Shown piece after piece: positions 1 through 8,890 of a stretch of 64,000 nucleotides of DNA. The position numbers and the translations under genes are program-made. The first letter of the stretch is position 1, and each line of letters opens with the position of its first letter. The stretch is taken from positions 62,001 through 126,000 of the forward strand of contig NZ_RJJQ01000014.1 in the NCBI RefSeq assembly GCF_003724155.1. Reading direction: 5' to 3'. The notes beneath the pieces were generated by a model. That model saw nothing but the letters and a program-made list of their open reading frames with translations, ran no database searches and was not told the origin of the DNA. The DNA comes from Flexivirga caeni. Lineage in GTDB: Bacteria > Actinomycetota > Actinomycetes > Actinomycetales > Dermatophilaceae.

Positions 1-264
1 GGTGAGCTGGCCGGTGAAGCCGGCGCGCATGTCGGCCTTGAGCACCAGCGAGACCCGCGGACTCCTGGCGGCGACGGCTTCGCACGCGGCTTTCACGACC
101 GCCATGCACTCGTCCCAGTCCCCCTCGATGGTGGTGAACATCGAGGTCGTCTCATGGGGCAGGCCGGAAGCGCGCACGACGCGCACCGCCTCTGCGACGG
201 CGGCGCTGACCGAGCCGTTCGGGTCATCGGTGGTGCCAGGTGCGATGGAGAACGCGAAGAGCAT
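1..264 (-). CDS. MTH1187-family thiamine-binding-like protein (partial)
   Basis: The first 88 codons of a gene that runs off the left edge. The start is the ATG at 264-262. The protein opens MLFAFSIAPGT and contains GLPHETTSMFTTIEGDWDE, the pattern of the small MTH1187/YkoF-like (DUF77) proteins, which have a ferredoxin-like fold and bind thiamine or related ligands. The family is usually about 100 residues, so only a short C-terminal piece is missing. It lies 10 bp downstream of the FAD oxidoreductase on the same strand and may be co-transcribed with it. The ligand cannot be read from sequence. Confidence 0.75.
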   Translation of the reverse strand, partial: MLFAFSIAPGTTDDPNGSVSAAVAEAVRVVRASGLPHETTSMFTTIEGDWDECMAVVKAACEAVAARSPRVSLVLKADMRAGFTGQLT

Positions 265-274
265 GTCTCGCAGC

Positions 275-1927
275 CTACGCGGGTGCCTGCCCGGCCGGTT
301 CGAGGCCGGGCGTGATCGACGCGAGGTAGGAGTGCACCGACGGAATGGCGGCCGCCCCCTCGCCGCTTGCCGCCGCGACACGTTTCATCGACCCGGAGCG
401 CACGTCACCGACCGCGAAGACACCGGGCACCGTGGTGCCGAGCGGCTCCGGCGGGCAGTTGCCGACCCAGGTGTCCATCGGCACCTCACGCCCGGTGAGC
501 ACGAATCCCCTGTCGTCGCGGGCGATTTCGGCGGGCAGCCAATCACATCCGGGCTTTGCGCCGAGCAGCAGGAAGAGCCCGGCGCACGGCTTCTGGAATT
601 GCGCGCCGGTCTCGTTGTCGCGCAACGTGATCCACTCCAGCTTGGTGGTGCCGCCTGCGTCGATGACCTCCGCGCACCCCCTCACACTGATCCGCGGGTT
701 GGCCTCGATCTCGCGGATCAGATATTCCGACATGGTCTCGGTCAGGTCCGGCCTGCGTACGACCAGCTTCACCGATCGCGCGAAGCGCGACAGGTGCACC
801 GCGGCCTGCCCGGCGGAGTTGCCGCCGCCGACCACGATGACGTCCTTGCCCTCGCATTCGCGAGCCGCGCTCGTTGCCGCGCCGTAGTGCACGCCCAGTC
901 CGACGAGCTGCTCGATGCTCTCCACACCCAGCCTCCGGTATTGCACCCCGGCGGCGATGACGACCGAACGGGCTTGCACCGCACCATCGTTCAGCTGCAG
1001 CACGAAGGTGCCGCCGGGCGCGTCCGGCAGGCGCAGACCTCGTATTGCGCGAGCCGAATACAGCTTCGCACCGAACCGCGCCGCCTGCGCCCGCGCCCGC
1101 TGCGCCAGCCGCATGCCGGAAATGCCCCGCGGAAAACCGAGGTAGTTGCGGATCATCGAGCTGGTCCCCGCCTGCCCGCCGATCGCGTCCGCGTCGAACA
1201 CGACCGTCGAGAGGCCCTCGGAGGCGCCATACACGGCCGCGGCCAGGCCACCGGGACCGGCTCCGACGATCGCCAGGTCGAAGACCTCGTCCCGGTCGAA
1301 CTCCTCCATCGCGTAGAAGACCCGCCCGAGGTCCTCGATCGTCGGCTGCACCAAGCCGCCGGTGAGCGGCGAGTAGACGACCGGGTATGCCGGCACACCG
1401 TCCGGCCAGTCGATGCCGGCCAGACCGTCCTCCGCGGCGGGTGACTCGGGCGGCACCGTGAGCACCGGCACCCCGAGGCGCTCGAAGAAGTCGCGCAGCC
1501 GCGCCGCGGCGCTGTTGCCGGCCGGTGCGATGATCCGGGCCGCCTCGACGACCGGGCGCCGCGAGTTCCAGCCCCAGTCGGACAGCAGCTCGGTGATAGC
1601 CGTGTGGAACTCCTCGTCCCGTTCGCCGCGCGGCACCAGCAGGCCTGCCTCGATGCGGCCGTCGACCTGCGCCTCCCGCATCGTCTCCCGGCAGCCCCGG
1701 AACTCGCCGTAGCCGAAGAGCAGCACCCGCTTCGACTGCGGGCTGACGGCGTGCAGACAGTCGATGGTGACCAGCCCTGGGGCGTCGGGCTGGTGCAGCT
1801 CCACAACCAGCAGCGCGACGTCCACGTGCTGCGCCTGCAGCGACTGGACCAGCCCCATCGCCGGGCCGAGACCGTGCGCGAACTCCACGCGGTAGTCATG
1901 CGCGTATCGCCCGAACTCGCGCTGCAT
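275..1927 (-). CDS. Thioredoxin-reductase-like FAD oxidoreductase with N-terminal receiver-like domain
   Basis: A 550-residue protein with two parts. Residues 1-120 resemble a response-regulator receiver fold. Residues about 214-550 are a pyridine nucleotide-disulfide oxidoreductase: an FAD-binding VGAGPGG at 221-227, an NAD(P)H-binding VVGGGNSAG at 365-373, and the C-terminal FAD motif VFAVGDVRSG. The place where thioredoxin reductase carries its CxxC redox pair reads GAATSA, so this is not a classical thioredoxin reductase. Similar receiver-FAD fusions occur in actinobacteria, but their electron acceptor is not settled. The receiver's first beta strand (AAALLVGDANAD) lies just upstream of the first usable start codon, so the true 5' end is doubtful. 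Confidence 0.8.
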   Translation of the reverse strand: MQREFGRYAHDYRVEFAHGLGPAMGLVQSLQAQHVDVALLVVELHQPDAPGLVTIDCLHAVSPQSKRVLLFGYGEFRGCRETMREAQVDGRIEAGLLVPRGERDEEFHTAITELLSDWGWNSRRPVVEAARIIAPAGNSAAARLRDFFERLGVPVLTVPPESPAAEDGLAGIDWPDGVPAYPVVYSPLTGGLVQPTIEDLGRVFYAMEEFDRDEVFDLAIVGAGPGGLAAAVYGASEGLSTVVFDADAIGGQAGTSSMIRNYLGFPRGISGMRLAQRARAQAARFGAKLYSARAIRGLRLPDAPGGTFVLQLNDGAVQARSVVIAAGVQYRRLGVESIEQLVGLGVHYGAATSAARECEGKDVIVVGGGNSAGQAAVHLSRFARSVKLVVRRPDLTETMSEYLIREIEANPRISVRGCAEVIDAGGTTKLEWITLRDNETGAQFQKPCAGLFLLLGAKPGCDWLPAEIARDDRGFVLTGREVPMDTWVGNCPPEPLGTTVPGVFAVGDVRSGSMKRVAAASGEGAAAIPSVHSYLASITPGLEPAGQAPA

Positions 1928-1999
1928 CTGGTCGGCGTTCGCGTCCCCGACGAGGAGGGCTGCGGCAGTGTCACCCGGTCATCGTATGGCGCGCGGCGC

Positions 2000-3229
2000 T
2001 CAGACCCCGGCCTGCGAGTCGAGTTCCACGTGTTGCGGCACACGCAGGATCAGGGCGTCACCCTGGCCGCCGCCGCCACACAGGCCGGCCGCGCCGAGCC
2101 CGCCGCCGCGGCGCCGCAACTCCAGCGCGAGGTGCAGCACGAGACGGGCTCCCGACATACCGATCGGGTGGCCCATCGCGATCGCGCCGCCGTTGACGTT
2201 GACGATCTCCGGGTCGATGCCGAGCTCGCGTGTCGAGACGATGCCGACCGCGGCGAATGCCTCGTTGATCTCCACCACGGCCAGGTCGGCGGGGGTGATG
2301 CCTTCCTTCTCGCAGGCCGCGACGATCGCGCGGGACGGCTGCGACTGCAGACTGGAGTCCGGCCCGGCGACGACGCCGTGCGCACCGATCTCGGCGAGCC
2401 ATTCCAGACCGAGTTCGGTCGCCTTGGCCTTGCTCATCACCACGACCGCGGCGGCACCGTCGGAGATCGGCGAGCTGCTGCCTGCGGTGACCGTGCCGTC
2501 TGTGGCGAACGCCGGGCGCAGTCTCGCCAGGCTCTCCGCGGTCGTGTCGGGCCGGATGCCCTCGTCGGCCGCGAACTCCAGCGGGTCACCCTTGCGCTGC
2601 GGGACCTGCACGCTGATGACCTCGTCGTCGAAGATGCCGCCCTTCCAGGCGCGCGCGGCGAGCTGGTGACTGCGCGCACCGAACGCGTCCTGCTCCTCCC
2701 GGCTGACCGCACGGTCGCCGGTGTTCTCCTGCTCGGTGAGTAGCCCCATCGCCTGGTCCGTGAAGGCGTCCCACAGGCCGTCATACGCCATGTGGTCGCG
2801 CATCGTCACGTCGCCGTACTTGAACCCGGTGCGGCTGCCCGGCAGCAGGTGCGGTGCCTGGCTCATCGACTCCTGGCCGCCGGCGACGACGACCTCGAAC
2901 TCGCCCGCGCGGATCAGTTGCGCGGCAAGCGCGATGGCGTCCAGGCCGGACAGGCAGACCTTGTTGATGGTCAGCGACGGGACATCCATCGGGATGCCGC
3001 CCTTGACGGCGGCCTGCCGCGCCGGCATCTGGCCGGCGCCGGCGGTGAGCACCTGGCCCATGATCACGTAGTCGACCTGGTCGCCCGACACTCCGGCCTT
3101 CTCCAGCGCGCCCTTGATGGCGAAGCCGCCCAGGTCGGTGCCGGAGAAACCGGACAGCGAGCCCTGGAAGCGCCCCATCGGCGTCCGGGCACCGGCGACG
3201 ATGACGGCAGTGTTGTCAGTAGTGGGCAT
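2000..3229 (-). CDS. Acetyl-CoA C-acetyltransferase (thiolase)
   Basis: A 409-residue type II thiolase. It condenses two acyl-CoA units or cleaves 3-ketoacyl-CoA. The nucleophilic cysteine is in NKVCLSG (Cys92), the catalytic His is in GHPIG (about His354), and the second catalytic Cys is in CGGGGQG (about Cys384). NEAFA is also present. The ATG at 3229 (MPTTDNTAV) is preferred over the longer in-frame start at 3280 because it matches the normal thiolase N terminus. A 3-hydroxyacyl-CoA dehydrogenase follows upstream on the same strand, so the pair probably works in fatty-acid oxidation or acetoacetyl/3-hydroxybutyryl-CoA metabolism. Whether it is biosynthetic or degradative cannot be told. 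Confidence 0.92.
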   Translation of the reverse strand: MPTTDNTAVIVAGARTPMGRFQGSLSGFSGTDLGGFAIKGALEKAGVSGDQVDYVIMGQVLTAGAGQMPARQAAVKGGIPMDVPSLTINKVCLSGLDAIALAAQLIRAGEFEVVVAGGQESMSQAPHLLPGSRTGFKYGDVTMRDHMAYDGLWDAFTDQAMGLLTEQENTGDRAVSREEQDAFGARSHQLAARAWKGGIFDDEVISVQVPQRKGDPLEFAADEGIRPDTTAESLARLRPAFATDGTVTAGSSSPISDGAAAVVVMSKAKATELGLEWLAEIGAHGVVAGPDSSLQSQPSRAIVAACEKEGITPADLAVVEINEAFAAVGIVSTRELGIDPEIVNVNGGAIAMGHPIGMSGARLVLHLALELRRRGGGLGAAGLCGGGGQGDALILRVPQHVELDSQAGV

Positions 3230-3325
3230 GGCGTAGAACCCTCGATCCCGATCCAGTTGGTTCCTCAGTGTGCTTCTCACTGTACGGCGGGCCGATTCGC
3301 CGGAACCGGCGGTGCCGGGCGTTGC

Positions 3326-3640
3326 CTACCGCCACGACCCGCGCGGCGGTCGCCGGTTGCGCGCGTCCCAGCAGGTGGTGTGCCAGTGCCGCCGGTCGGA
3401 CACGTCGCCGAGCCCGTCGTCGGGCCACACCACGACGTGCGCGACCGCGGCAGCCAGCTGCTGCTGGCAGCCGGGACAGGTGTATTCGCGACCGGTGGAG
3501 TTGCCGCGGACCGGCCGCACGACATACGTGCTGCCGGCATACGCCTCCCGGCGGATGCCGGTCTCGAGCAGCCGGGAGATGTCCGGCCGCCGGCCGGGAT
3601 CACCCGGGCGGCGGCTCGTTCGACGTCCGCGACGGGCCAC
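3326..3640 (-). CDS. Small conserved zinc-ribbon-like protein
   Basis: A 104-residue basic protein with a GTG start three bases after the stop of the hydroxyacyl-CoA dehydrogenase gene, so the two are translationally coupled. The core reads YTCPGCQQQL, then HVVVWPDDG, then RRHWHTTCW. This CxxC plus H-W-H-x-x-C arrangement recalls a treble-clef or zinc-ribbon site. I recognise the general pattern from uncharacterised actinobacterial proteins but can assign no function. The N-terminal 30 residues are Arg-rich and may be disordered or may contain a later true start. Confidence 0.6.
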   Translation of the reverse strand: MARRGRRTSRRPGDPGRRPDISRLLETGIRREAYAGSTYVVRPVRGNSTGREYTCPGCQQQLAAAVAHVVVWPDDGLGDVSDRRHWHTTCWDARNRRPPRGSWR

Positions 3641-3643
3641 CGG

Positions 3644-5317
3644 TCAGGCCAGGAACGGCTCGCCGGTCGCGGCGTGTTCCAGCAGCAGCGGGCTCGGCAC
3701 GATCGACGGGTCGATCGCCGCCTGTTCGAGGAGCCCGTCGGCCACCGCGCTTGCGCCCAGCTCGTCGAGTATGGCGAAAAGCCCTGCCGGATAACCGCAT
3801 CCGGCGGTCATGGCGGTGTCGATGTCCTGCGGTGTTGCATAGCCGGAGTCGACCATCGCGACCGCGTCGTTCAGGTGCTGGAAGAGCAGCGCGTCGACCA
3901 CGACACCTGGGCGGGCCGGGCCCGCGACGGGCACGAAGCCCGCGCCGGCGAGTGTGGCGCGCACCATGGCGAGCTGCTGCGAGGCCGCTCCGAGCGGTAT
4001 GCCGAACTCGGCGACCTGGCCGCCCTTGGTGGGCAGGTGCACCCGCAACGGCAGCACCGTCACCTGCGCCGAAAGCGTTCCAGTCAGCGCGAATTCGCTC
4101 TCCTCGTCGGTCGTGAGCACCACACTGCGTTCGTCGAGCACCGCAGCGACCTGCGCGAACCAGGTGCTCGCCGCGTCATCCCCGCAGCAGGCACAATCGG
4201 TGGCGTCCGCGTCGTCGTCCGCCGTCGCACACTCTCCACCACCACACGCGTCGCAGCCGGCATCCGGGCCACCGGCCAGGATTACCAGTGGGCTGCCCGC
4301 GAGGGCCGTGACGTCGGCTGCGGGGTCGTCGATCGAGGTGACCGACACGCCGGCCTTCGCCAGCAGGTCAGCCAGTTGCCCGGCCAGCTCGCCCTGCCCG
4401 ACGACGGCCGCCGCAGCGGTCATCTCGCCCGTGCCGTCGGCCGCTCCGGCTCCGGCGTCGGCCGCGTAGTCGTAGAAGCCCCGCCCGGTCTTGCGCCCGA
4501 GCCGGCCGGCGAGCACGAGTTGCTTCAGCAGCGCCGGTGACGCGTCGGAAGGGCGCTTGGTTGCGTCATACATGACCTCGCAGACCTCCCGGACGACGTC
4601 GAGGCCGACGAGGTCGCTCAGTGTCAGGGGCCCCATGGGCAGTCCGATGCCGACCCGGGCGGCATTGTCCAGGTCTTCCCGCGAGACTTTGCCGGTCTGG
4701 TAGAGCGCGATCGCGCGTGCCAGGTAGGGGATCAGCAGCGCGTTCGCGACGAAACCCGCTCGGTCTCCGACCACGACAGGGCGCTTGCCGAGGTTCAGCG
4801 CCAGCTCACGGACCGCAGTCACGACCTGCGGGTCGGCCAGCACCGTCTCGATGACCTCGACGAGCGCCAGCACCGGCGCCGGGTTGAAGAAGTGCATTCC
4901 GACTACCCGCTCGGGATGCGCTGTGCCTGCAGCGATCTCGGTCAGCAACAGGCTGGAGGTGTTGGACGCGAGCACCGCGTCCGGGCGGACGATGTCGTCC
5001 AGCGCGGTGAAGATCAGGTGCTTGATCTCCATCCGCTCCGGAACCGCCTCGACCACGAGGTCGGCGTCCGCCAGGTCGGCCAGCTCGGCGGTGAAGGTGA
5101 TCCGCGCCAGGGTCGCGTCGCGGTCGGCTTCGGCGAGCTTGCCCTTGGCGACCGCCCGATCCAGCGACTTGGTGACGAAACCCTTGCCTCGCTCGGCGAG
5201 TTCCGTGCTGCCGTCGACGGCGTAGACCTCGTGGCCCGCTTTCGCGAACACTTCCACGATGCCGGCACCCATCGTGCCGAGCCCGATCACCGCGACCTTG
5301 TTGATGTGGGAAACCAT
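3644..5317 (-). CDS. 3-hydroxyacyl-CoA dehydrogenase (two-unit form)
   Basis: A 557-residue NAD-dependent 3-hydroxyacyl-CoA dehydrogenase, likely acting on 3-hydroxybutyryl-CoA. The first NAD domain is residues 5-185, with the dinucleotide motif GLGTMGAGI at 12-20 and the catalytic His in MHFFNPAP (His142). The first helical C domain is 186-284. A second, degenerate Rossmann-like region runs about 300-460 and a second C domain about 465-557. The family commonly has 280-300 residues, or about 590 in this doubled form. Residues 355-378 hold six cysteines among Asp, Ala and Gly, in the surface of the second unit, where none are expected. The gene sits with thiolase and a small zinc-ribbon-like protein on the minus strand. 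Confidence 0.9.
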   Translation of the reverse strand: MVSHINKVAVIGLGTMGAGIVEVFAKAGHEVYAVDGSTELAERGKGFVTKSLDRAVAKGKLAEADRDATLARITFTAELADLADADLVVEAVPERMEIKHLIFTALDDIVRPDAVLASNTSSLLLTEIAAGTAHPERVVGMHFFNPAPVLALVEVIETVLADPQVVTAVRELALNLGKRPVVVGDRAGFVANALLIPYLARAIALYQTGKVSREDLDNAARVGIGLPMGPLTLSDLVGLDVVREVCEVMYDATKRPSDASPALLKQLVLAGRLGRKTGRGFYDYAADAGAGAADGTGEMTAAAAVVGQGELAGQLADLLAKAGVSVTSIDDPAADVTALAGSPLVILAGGPDAGCDACGGGECATADDDADATDCACCGDDAASTWFAQVAAVLDERSVVLTTDEESEFALTGTLSAQVTVLPLRVHLPTKGGQVAEFGIPLGAASQQLAMVRATLAGAGFVPVAGPARPGVVVDALLFQHLNDAVAMVDSGYATPQDIDTAMTAGCGYPAGLFAILDELGASAVADGLLEQAAIDPSIVPSPLLLEHAATGEPFLA

Positions 5318-5397
5318 GAGGGCAGTGTCTCAGGCTGCCGTCTCACCGGCAGCCGCAACTTCCGGGTGACCGGCTCAGCCCACTAGGCTCTGCTGGC

Positions 5398-6093
5398 GTG
5401 CGCGTTGTGATTGCCCGGTGCAGCGTCGACTACGTCGGCCGCCTGACCGCCCACCTGCCCCTGGCCACCCGGTTGCTGATGGTCAAGGCCGACGGGTCGG
5501 TGCTGATCCACAGCGACGGCGGGTCCTACAAGCCGCTCAACTGGATGTCGCCGCCGTGCTCGATGGCGCAACTCGAACCCACCGCGGACGAAGCCGAGGA
5601 AGGCGTGCAGAGCGTCTGGTCGGTGCAGCACGCCAAGTCCGAGGACCGCCTGCATGTGCGGATCCACGAGGTGCTGCACGACTCCAGTCACGACCTCGGA
5701 ATCGACCCCGGGCTGATCAAGGACGGGGTCGAGGCGCAATTGCAGCAACTGCTCGCCGAGCACATCACGACCCTCGGCGAGGGTTACACGCTGATCCGGC
5801 GCGAATACATGACCGCGATCGGACCGGTGGACATCATGTGCCGCGACGCCGACGGCGCCACCGTGGCCGTCGAGCTCAAGCGCCGTGGCGACATCGACGG
5901 CGTCGAACAGCTGACCCGCTATCTGGAGCTGCTCAACCGTGATCCTCACCTCGCGCCGGTCAGCGGCGTGTTTGCGGCCCAGCTGATCAAGCCGCAAGCG
6001 CGTGTGCTCGCCGAGGACCGCGGGATCCGTTGCGTGACGCTGGATTACGAAGCGCTCAAAGGCATGGATGACACCGAAGCTCGACTGTTCTGA
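5398..6093 (+). CDS. nucS: Mismatch-specific endonuclease NucS/EndoMS
   Basis: A 231-residue match to NucS, the enzyme that replaces MutS-MutL mismatch repair in most actinobacteria and many archaea by cutting both strands at mismatches. It opens [21 protein letters not shown]. The C-terminal half has the PD-(D/E)xK nuclease core: GPVDIMC, then VAVELKRRG. The protein ends in EARLF, which fits the C-terminal sliding-clamp-binding tail of the family. The start is the GTG at 5398. It is divergent from the hydroxyacyl-CoA dehydrogenase across an 80-bp gap. Confidence 0.95.
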   Translation: MRVVIARCSVDYVGRLTAHLPLATRLLMVKADGSVLIHSDGGSYKPLNWMSPPCSMAQLEPTADEAEEGVQSVWSVQHAKSEDRLHVRIHEVLHDSSHDLGIDPGLIKDGVEAQLQQLLAEHITTLGEGYTLIRREYMTAIGPVDIMCRDADGATVAVELKRRGDIDGVEQLTRYLELLNRDPHLAPVSGVFAAQLIKPQARVLAEDRGIRCVTLDYEALKGMDDTEARLF

Positions 6094-6109
6094 AGGGTAG
6101 GAGGCCACC

Positions 6110-7651
6110 GTGATCGAGAGCGATGGACCAGGTATGACGCGCGCCGCCATCGCCGCGCCGAATGCGCTTGCGGCGCAGGCAGGCATGGACGTCATTGCCC
6201 TCGGCGGGACTGTGGTCGACGCCGCGATCGCGGCGCAGGCAGTCACCTACGTGACCGAGCCAGGCATCGTCAGCGCGCTCGGCGGAGCGTTCGTCAACGT
6301 CTGGCCGGCGGGCGCGGACCCGCAGGTGATCGACGGCAACTGCGAGATGCCGGGCCGCAGCGCGGCGCCGGACCGTCTCGGAGGCGGGCTGCGCGCCATA
6401 CATCTCGAATACGGGGGTGGCATCACGATCAACGCAGGGGCCGGATCCGTCGCAACGCCAGGGTCTTTCGCGGCATACGGGATGGCGCACGAGCGATTCG
6501 GCCGAGCACCGTGGTCCGACATCCTGGGTCCGGCGATCTCGGTGGCGCGCGAGGGGTTCGTCCTGGGCCAGGCGGCCGGGCACTACCTGCAGCTGACCGG
6601 CCGCCTGCTGTGGTCGTTCGACGAGCAGACCAAAGCGCAGCACTTCGCCGGCGACGACCCGGCCGGGCCGGGCACCCGGATGGTCAACACTGACCTGGCG
6701 AATTCCTTCGAAACCATTGCACATCAGGGCATTTCGGAGATCTACACCGGATCGCTCGGTCACTCCGTCGCCGACCACGTGACGTCGACCGGCGGCCTGC
6801 TCGGTCGCGCGGACTTGGCGGCATACCGGCCCGTGTGCCGGCCGGCATCTCGCGCCCGGCTCGGCGACTGGGACGTCGCGCTGAACCCGCCACCGTCCAT
6901 CGGCGGGCCGGTCCTCACCGCGATGCTGCGGCTGATCGCCGAACGCGGCATGAGCCCGGAGGCCCTGCTGCAGATCCAGGCCACCGTGCTCGGCTACCGC
7001 GCGACGCACCTGGACCGGGCCTCCGACCTGCGCGAAGCGGGTGCGGAGCTGCTGCTCGCCCTCGAGACCACCGGCCTGGAGTCGCTGCCCACCAGTCAGG
7101 ACACCGCACACGTCTCGGTGGTGGACAGCGCCGGAAATGCCTGCGCCATCACGACATCCGCGGGCTACTCGTCGGGGGTGACAGTGCCCGGGACCGGGCT
7201 GGTGCTCAACAACTGCCTCGGCGAACCGGAGCTCAACCGGCTCGGCCTGCACGCGCTGCCGCCCGGCACGCGACTGGCGTCCAACATGGCGCCGACGACG
7301 GCGCGGTCCGCGGCCGAGGGTGTCACGCTCGCCGTCGGCACTCCCGGTGCGGACCGCATCACCACGGCGCTGGCCCAGGTGATCGCCCGGCACTGCGTGG
7401 GAGGGGAAGAACTGCAAGCCGCGATCGACGCGCCCCGCATGCACGTCGAACTCGCGCCCGATGGCGTGCGACTGCACCACGAGCCGGACGAAGCGGCCAC
7501 CGCAGCAGCACTCGCCGCCGGGGTGACGGACGTGCCGCACGAGGCGTTGGACATGTATTTCGGAGGGGTGGGCGCGGCATACGCCACGGAGGGCGGTGAA
7601 CTCGTCGCTGCGGCCGACCCACGACGGGCTGCCGCGACGGCTGTCAGCTGA
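6110..7651 (+). CDS. Gamma-glutamyltransferase family protein
   Basis: A 513-residue Ntn-hydrolase of the gamma-glutamyltranspeptidase family, which removes or transfers the gamma-glutamyl group of glutathione-like substrates. Visible family patterns are the N-terminal GGTVVDAAIAAQ, GSVATPGSFAAY, and DTAHVSVVD, whose Thr332 is the expected autoprocessing nucleophile, followed by GTGLVLNN. The usual PGKRP-type segment is altered to PPGTRLASNMAP. No clear signal peptide is seen, so it may be cytoplasmic. The GTG start at 6110 is chosen because GTAGGAGG lies 8 bases upstream. It follows nucS by 16 bp. Substrate unknown. Confidence 0.88.
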   Translation: MIESDGPGMTRAAIAAPNALAAQAGMDVIALGGTVVDAAIAAQAVTYVTEPGIVSALGGAFVNVWPAGADPQVIDGNCEMPGRSAAPDRLGGGLRAIHLEYGGGITINAGAGSVATPGSFAAYGMAHERFGRAPWSDILGPAISVAREGFVLGQAAGHYLQLTGRLLWSFDEQTKAQHFAGDDPAGPGTRMVNTDLANSFETIAHQGISEIYTGSLGHSVADHVTSTGGLLGRADLAAYRPVCRPASRARLGDWDVALNPPPSIGGPVLTAMLRLIAERGMSPEALLQIQATVLGYRATHLDRASDLREAGAELLLALETTGLESLPTSQDTAHVSVVDSAGNACAITTSAGYSSGVTVPGTGLVLNNCLGEPELNRLGLHALPPGTRLASNMAPTTARSAAEGVTLAVGTPGADRITTALAQVIARHCVGGEELQAAIDAPRMHVELAPDGVRLHHEPDEAATAAALAAGVTDVPHEALDMYFGGVGAAYATEGGELVAAADPRRAAATAVS

Positions 7652-8012
7652 GTCCGGGTGCGAGGATCGCCGGTTGCGGGATCAGCTGCCGCGACAGCGG
7701 TATGACGCGATGCAGCCCGGTCGCCCGCATCAGCCGCTCGAGGCGCAACGACGCGTCGGCCAGGACCAGCCGGCGGCCGGCGCGCACGGCCCGGTGATGC
7801 GCTCCAACGATGACACCCAGACCGGTGGCGTCGCCGATCTCCGCGTCGCCCAGGTGGAGCACCAGATCGCCCACACCGTCGTCGACCGCGGCGCTCAGCG
7901 CGATCCGCACATCGGCAACCGTGTGCACGTTGAGTTCGCCCCGCACTGCGAGTTCGCTTCCGCAGCGCACCACATCGATCCGCACCACGTCGTGGTCGTT
8001 GACTCGAGCCAT
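7644..8012 (-). CDS. STAS-domain anti-sigma factor antagonist-like protein
   Basis: A 122-residue single STAS domain protein, the fold of anti-anti-sigma factors. Partner-switching proteins of this type free a sigma factor when unphosphorylated. The core motif IGDATGLGV is visible. In SpoIIAA/RsbV relatives the residues after Asp are Ser-Ser or Ser-Thr; here Ala replaces the first and only Thr remains, so regulation by phosphorylation may be altered. The ATG at 8012 (MARVNDHDVV) is chosen over a longer frame because the domain begins there and GGTGG precedes it. Its last 8 bases overlap the 3' end of the convergent gamma-glutamyltransferase gene. No kinase is nearby. Confidence 0.8.
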   Translation of the reverse strand: MARVNDHDVVRIDVVRCGSELAVRGELNVHTVADVRIALSAAVDDGVGDLVLHLGDAEIGDATGLGVIVGAHHRAVRAGRRLVLADASLRLERLMRATGLHRVIPLSRQLIPQPAILAPGLS

Positions 8013-8129
8013 CGTTCCGCCACCTTCCCCGGCTGGGTGTCGAACGTCCGGAGGGCGCGCAGCCGCGCCTTCTGTAGTCATTGACGCACGGCAACGTGGG
8101 ATTGTTGGGCAGGTCAGGGTCACGTTTTG

Positions 8130-8168
8130 GTAAATCGGCGTAACGATCGGCTGCCTCGCACGATTTAC
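8130..8168. promoter_or_regulatory. 8-bp inverted repeat upstream of the adenosyltransferase gene
   Basis: GTAAATCG at 8130-8137 is matched by CGATTTAC at 8161-8168 with a 23-base spacer. The right arm ends 20 bases before the ATG at 8189, inside the divergent promoter region with the STAS gene. It could be an operator. The spacer is long for a simple dimer site, so the call is tentative. Confidence 0.35.
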
Positions 8169-8188
8169 GTGTCTGCGACGATGTCCCC

Positions 8189-8845
8189 ATGGTCATCCTG
8201 AGCCGCATCTACACGCGCACCGGCGACGCCGGCACCACCGCCCTCGGAGACTTCAGCCGCACCGGCAAGAACGATCCCCGCCTGATCGCGTATGCCGACA
8301 CCGACGAGACCAACTCGGTGATCGGAGTCGCCGTCGCGGCAGGCGGCCTGGGCGGCGAACTCGATGCGGTGCTGCATCGGGTGCAGAACGAGCTCTTCGA
8401 CGTCGGCGCCGATCTGTGCAACCCATTGGTCGAGGACCCGGCATACCCACCACTACGCGTGAAACAACCCTGGATCGACGATCTGGAGGCCGATTGCGAC
8501 CGGCTCGGCGAGCAGGTCGAGACGCTGCGGTCGTTCATCCTGCCCGGCGGATCCGTCGGCGCCGCCCACCTGCACCTCGCCCGCACGGTCGCGCGACGGG
8601 CGGAACGTGCCGCCTGGCTGGCCCTGGAGACGTATGGCGATCAGCCCGCTCCCGCCGGAAGTCCCAAGGGCACCGGCGGCGTCAACCCGCTGACTGCGCA
8701 ATACCTCAACCGCCTGTCCGACCTGCTCTTTCTCGCTGCCCGCGTTGCGAATCTGCCCGCGGGCGGCGACGTGCTCTGGCAGCCCGGCGGTGGGCGGGAG
8801 GAGCACCCCGCCGCGCCGCCGACTGACGCCGCAAACACTCACTGA
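8189..8845 (+). CDS. PduO-type ATP:cob(I)alamin adenosyltransferase
   Basis: A 218-residue enzyme that transfers adenosyl from ATP to reduced cobalamin to make coenzyme B12. The N-terminal ATP-binding motif IYTRTGDAGTTALGD is classic for PduO. The helical core has TDETNSVIG, FILPGGS, and ARTVARRAERA, which carries the conserved Arg cluster. The C terminus is a Pro/Gly-rich tail. The ATG at 8189 is preceded by a divergent promoter region. Adenosyltransferase beside DUF2550 and atpC is a familiar actinobacterial arrangement. Confidence 0.93.
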   Translation: MVILSRIYTRTGDAGTTALGDFSRTGKNDPRLIAYADTDETNSVIGVAVAAGGLGGELDAVLHRVQNELFDVGADLCNPLVEDPAYPPLRVKQPWIDDLEADCDRLGEQVETLRSFILPGGSVGAAHLHLARTVARRAERAAWLALETYGDQPAPAGSPKGTGGVNPLTAQYLNRLSDLLFLAARVANLPAGGDVLWQPGGGREEHPAAPPTDAANTH

Positions 8846-8890
8846 CGCAATTGCGACTGCGTCACTCGGGTGCGCAATGCGTCAGTGACG
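8840..8890. terminator. Bidirectional hairpin terminator, repeat-family copy A
   Basis: CACTGACGCA (8840-8849) pairs with TGCGTCAGTG (8878-8887), and TTGCG (8851-8855) with CGCAA (8873-8877). It lies between convergent genes: the adenosyltransferase stop is within the left arm and the DUF2550 gene ends at 8891. A near-identical element occurs at 39434-39490, also between convergent genes. Confidence 0.7.

Noticed and set aside
2-1444. 480-codon plus-strand frame at the left edge
   Set aside because: It is antisense to the FAD oxidoreductase and thiamine-binding-like genes, and shows no domain.
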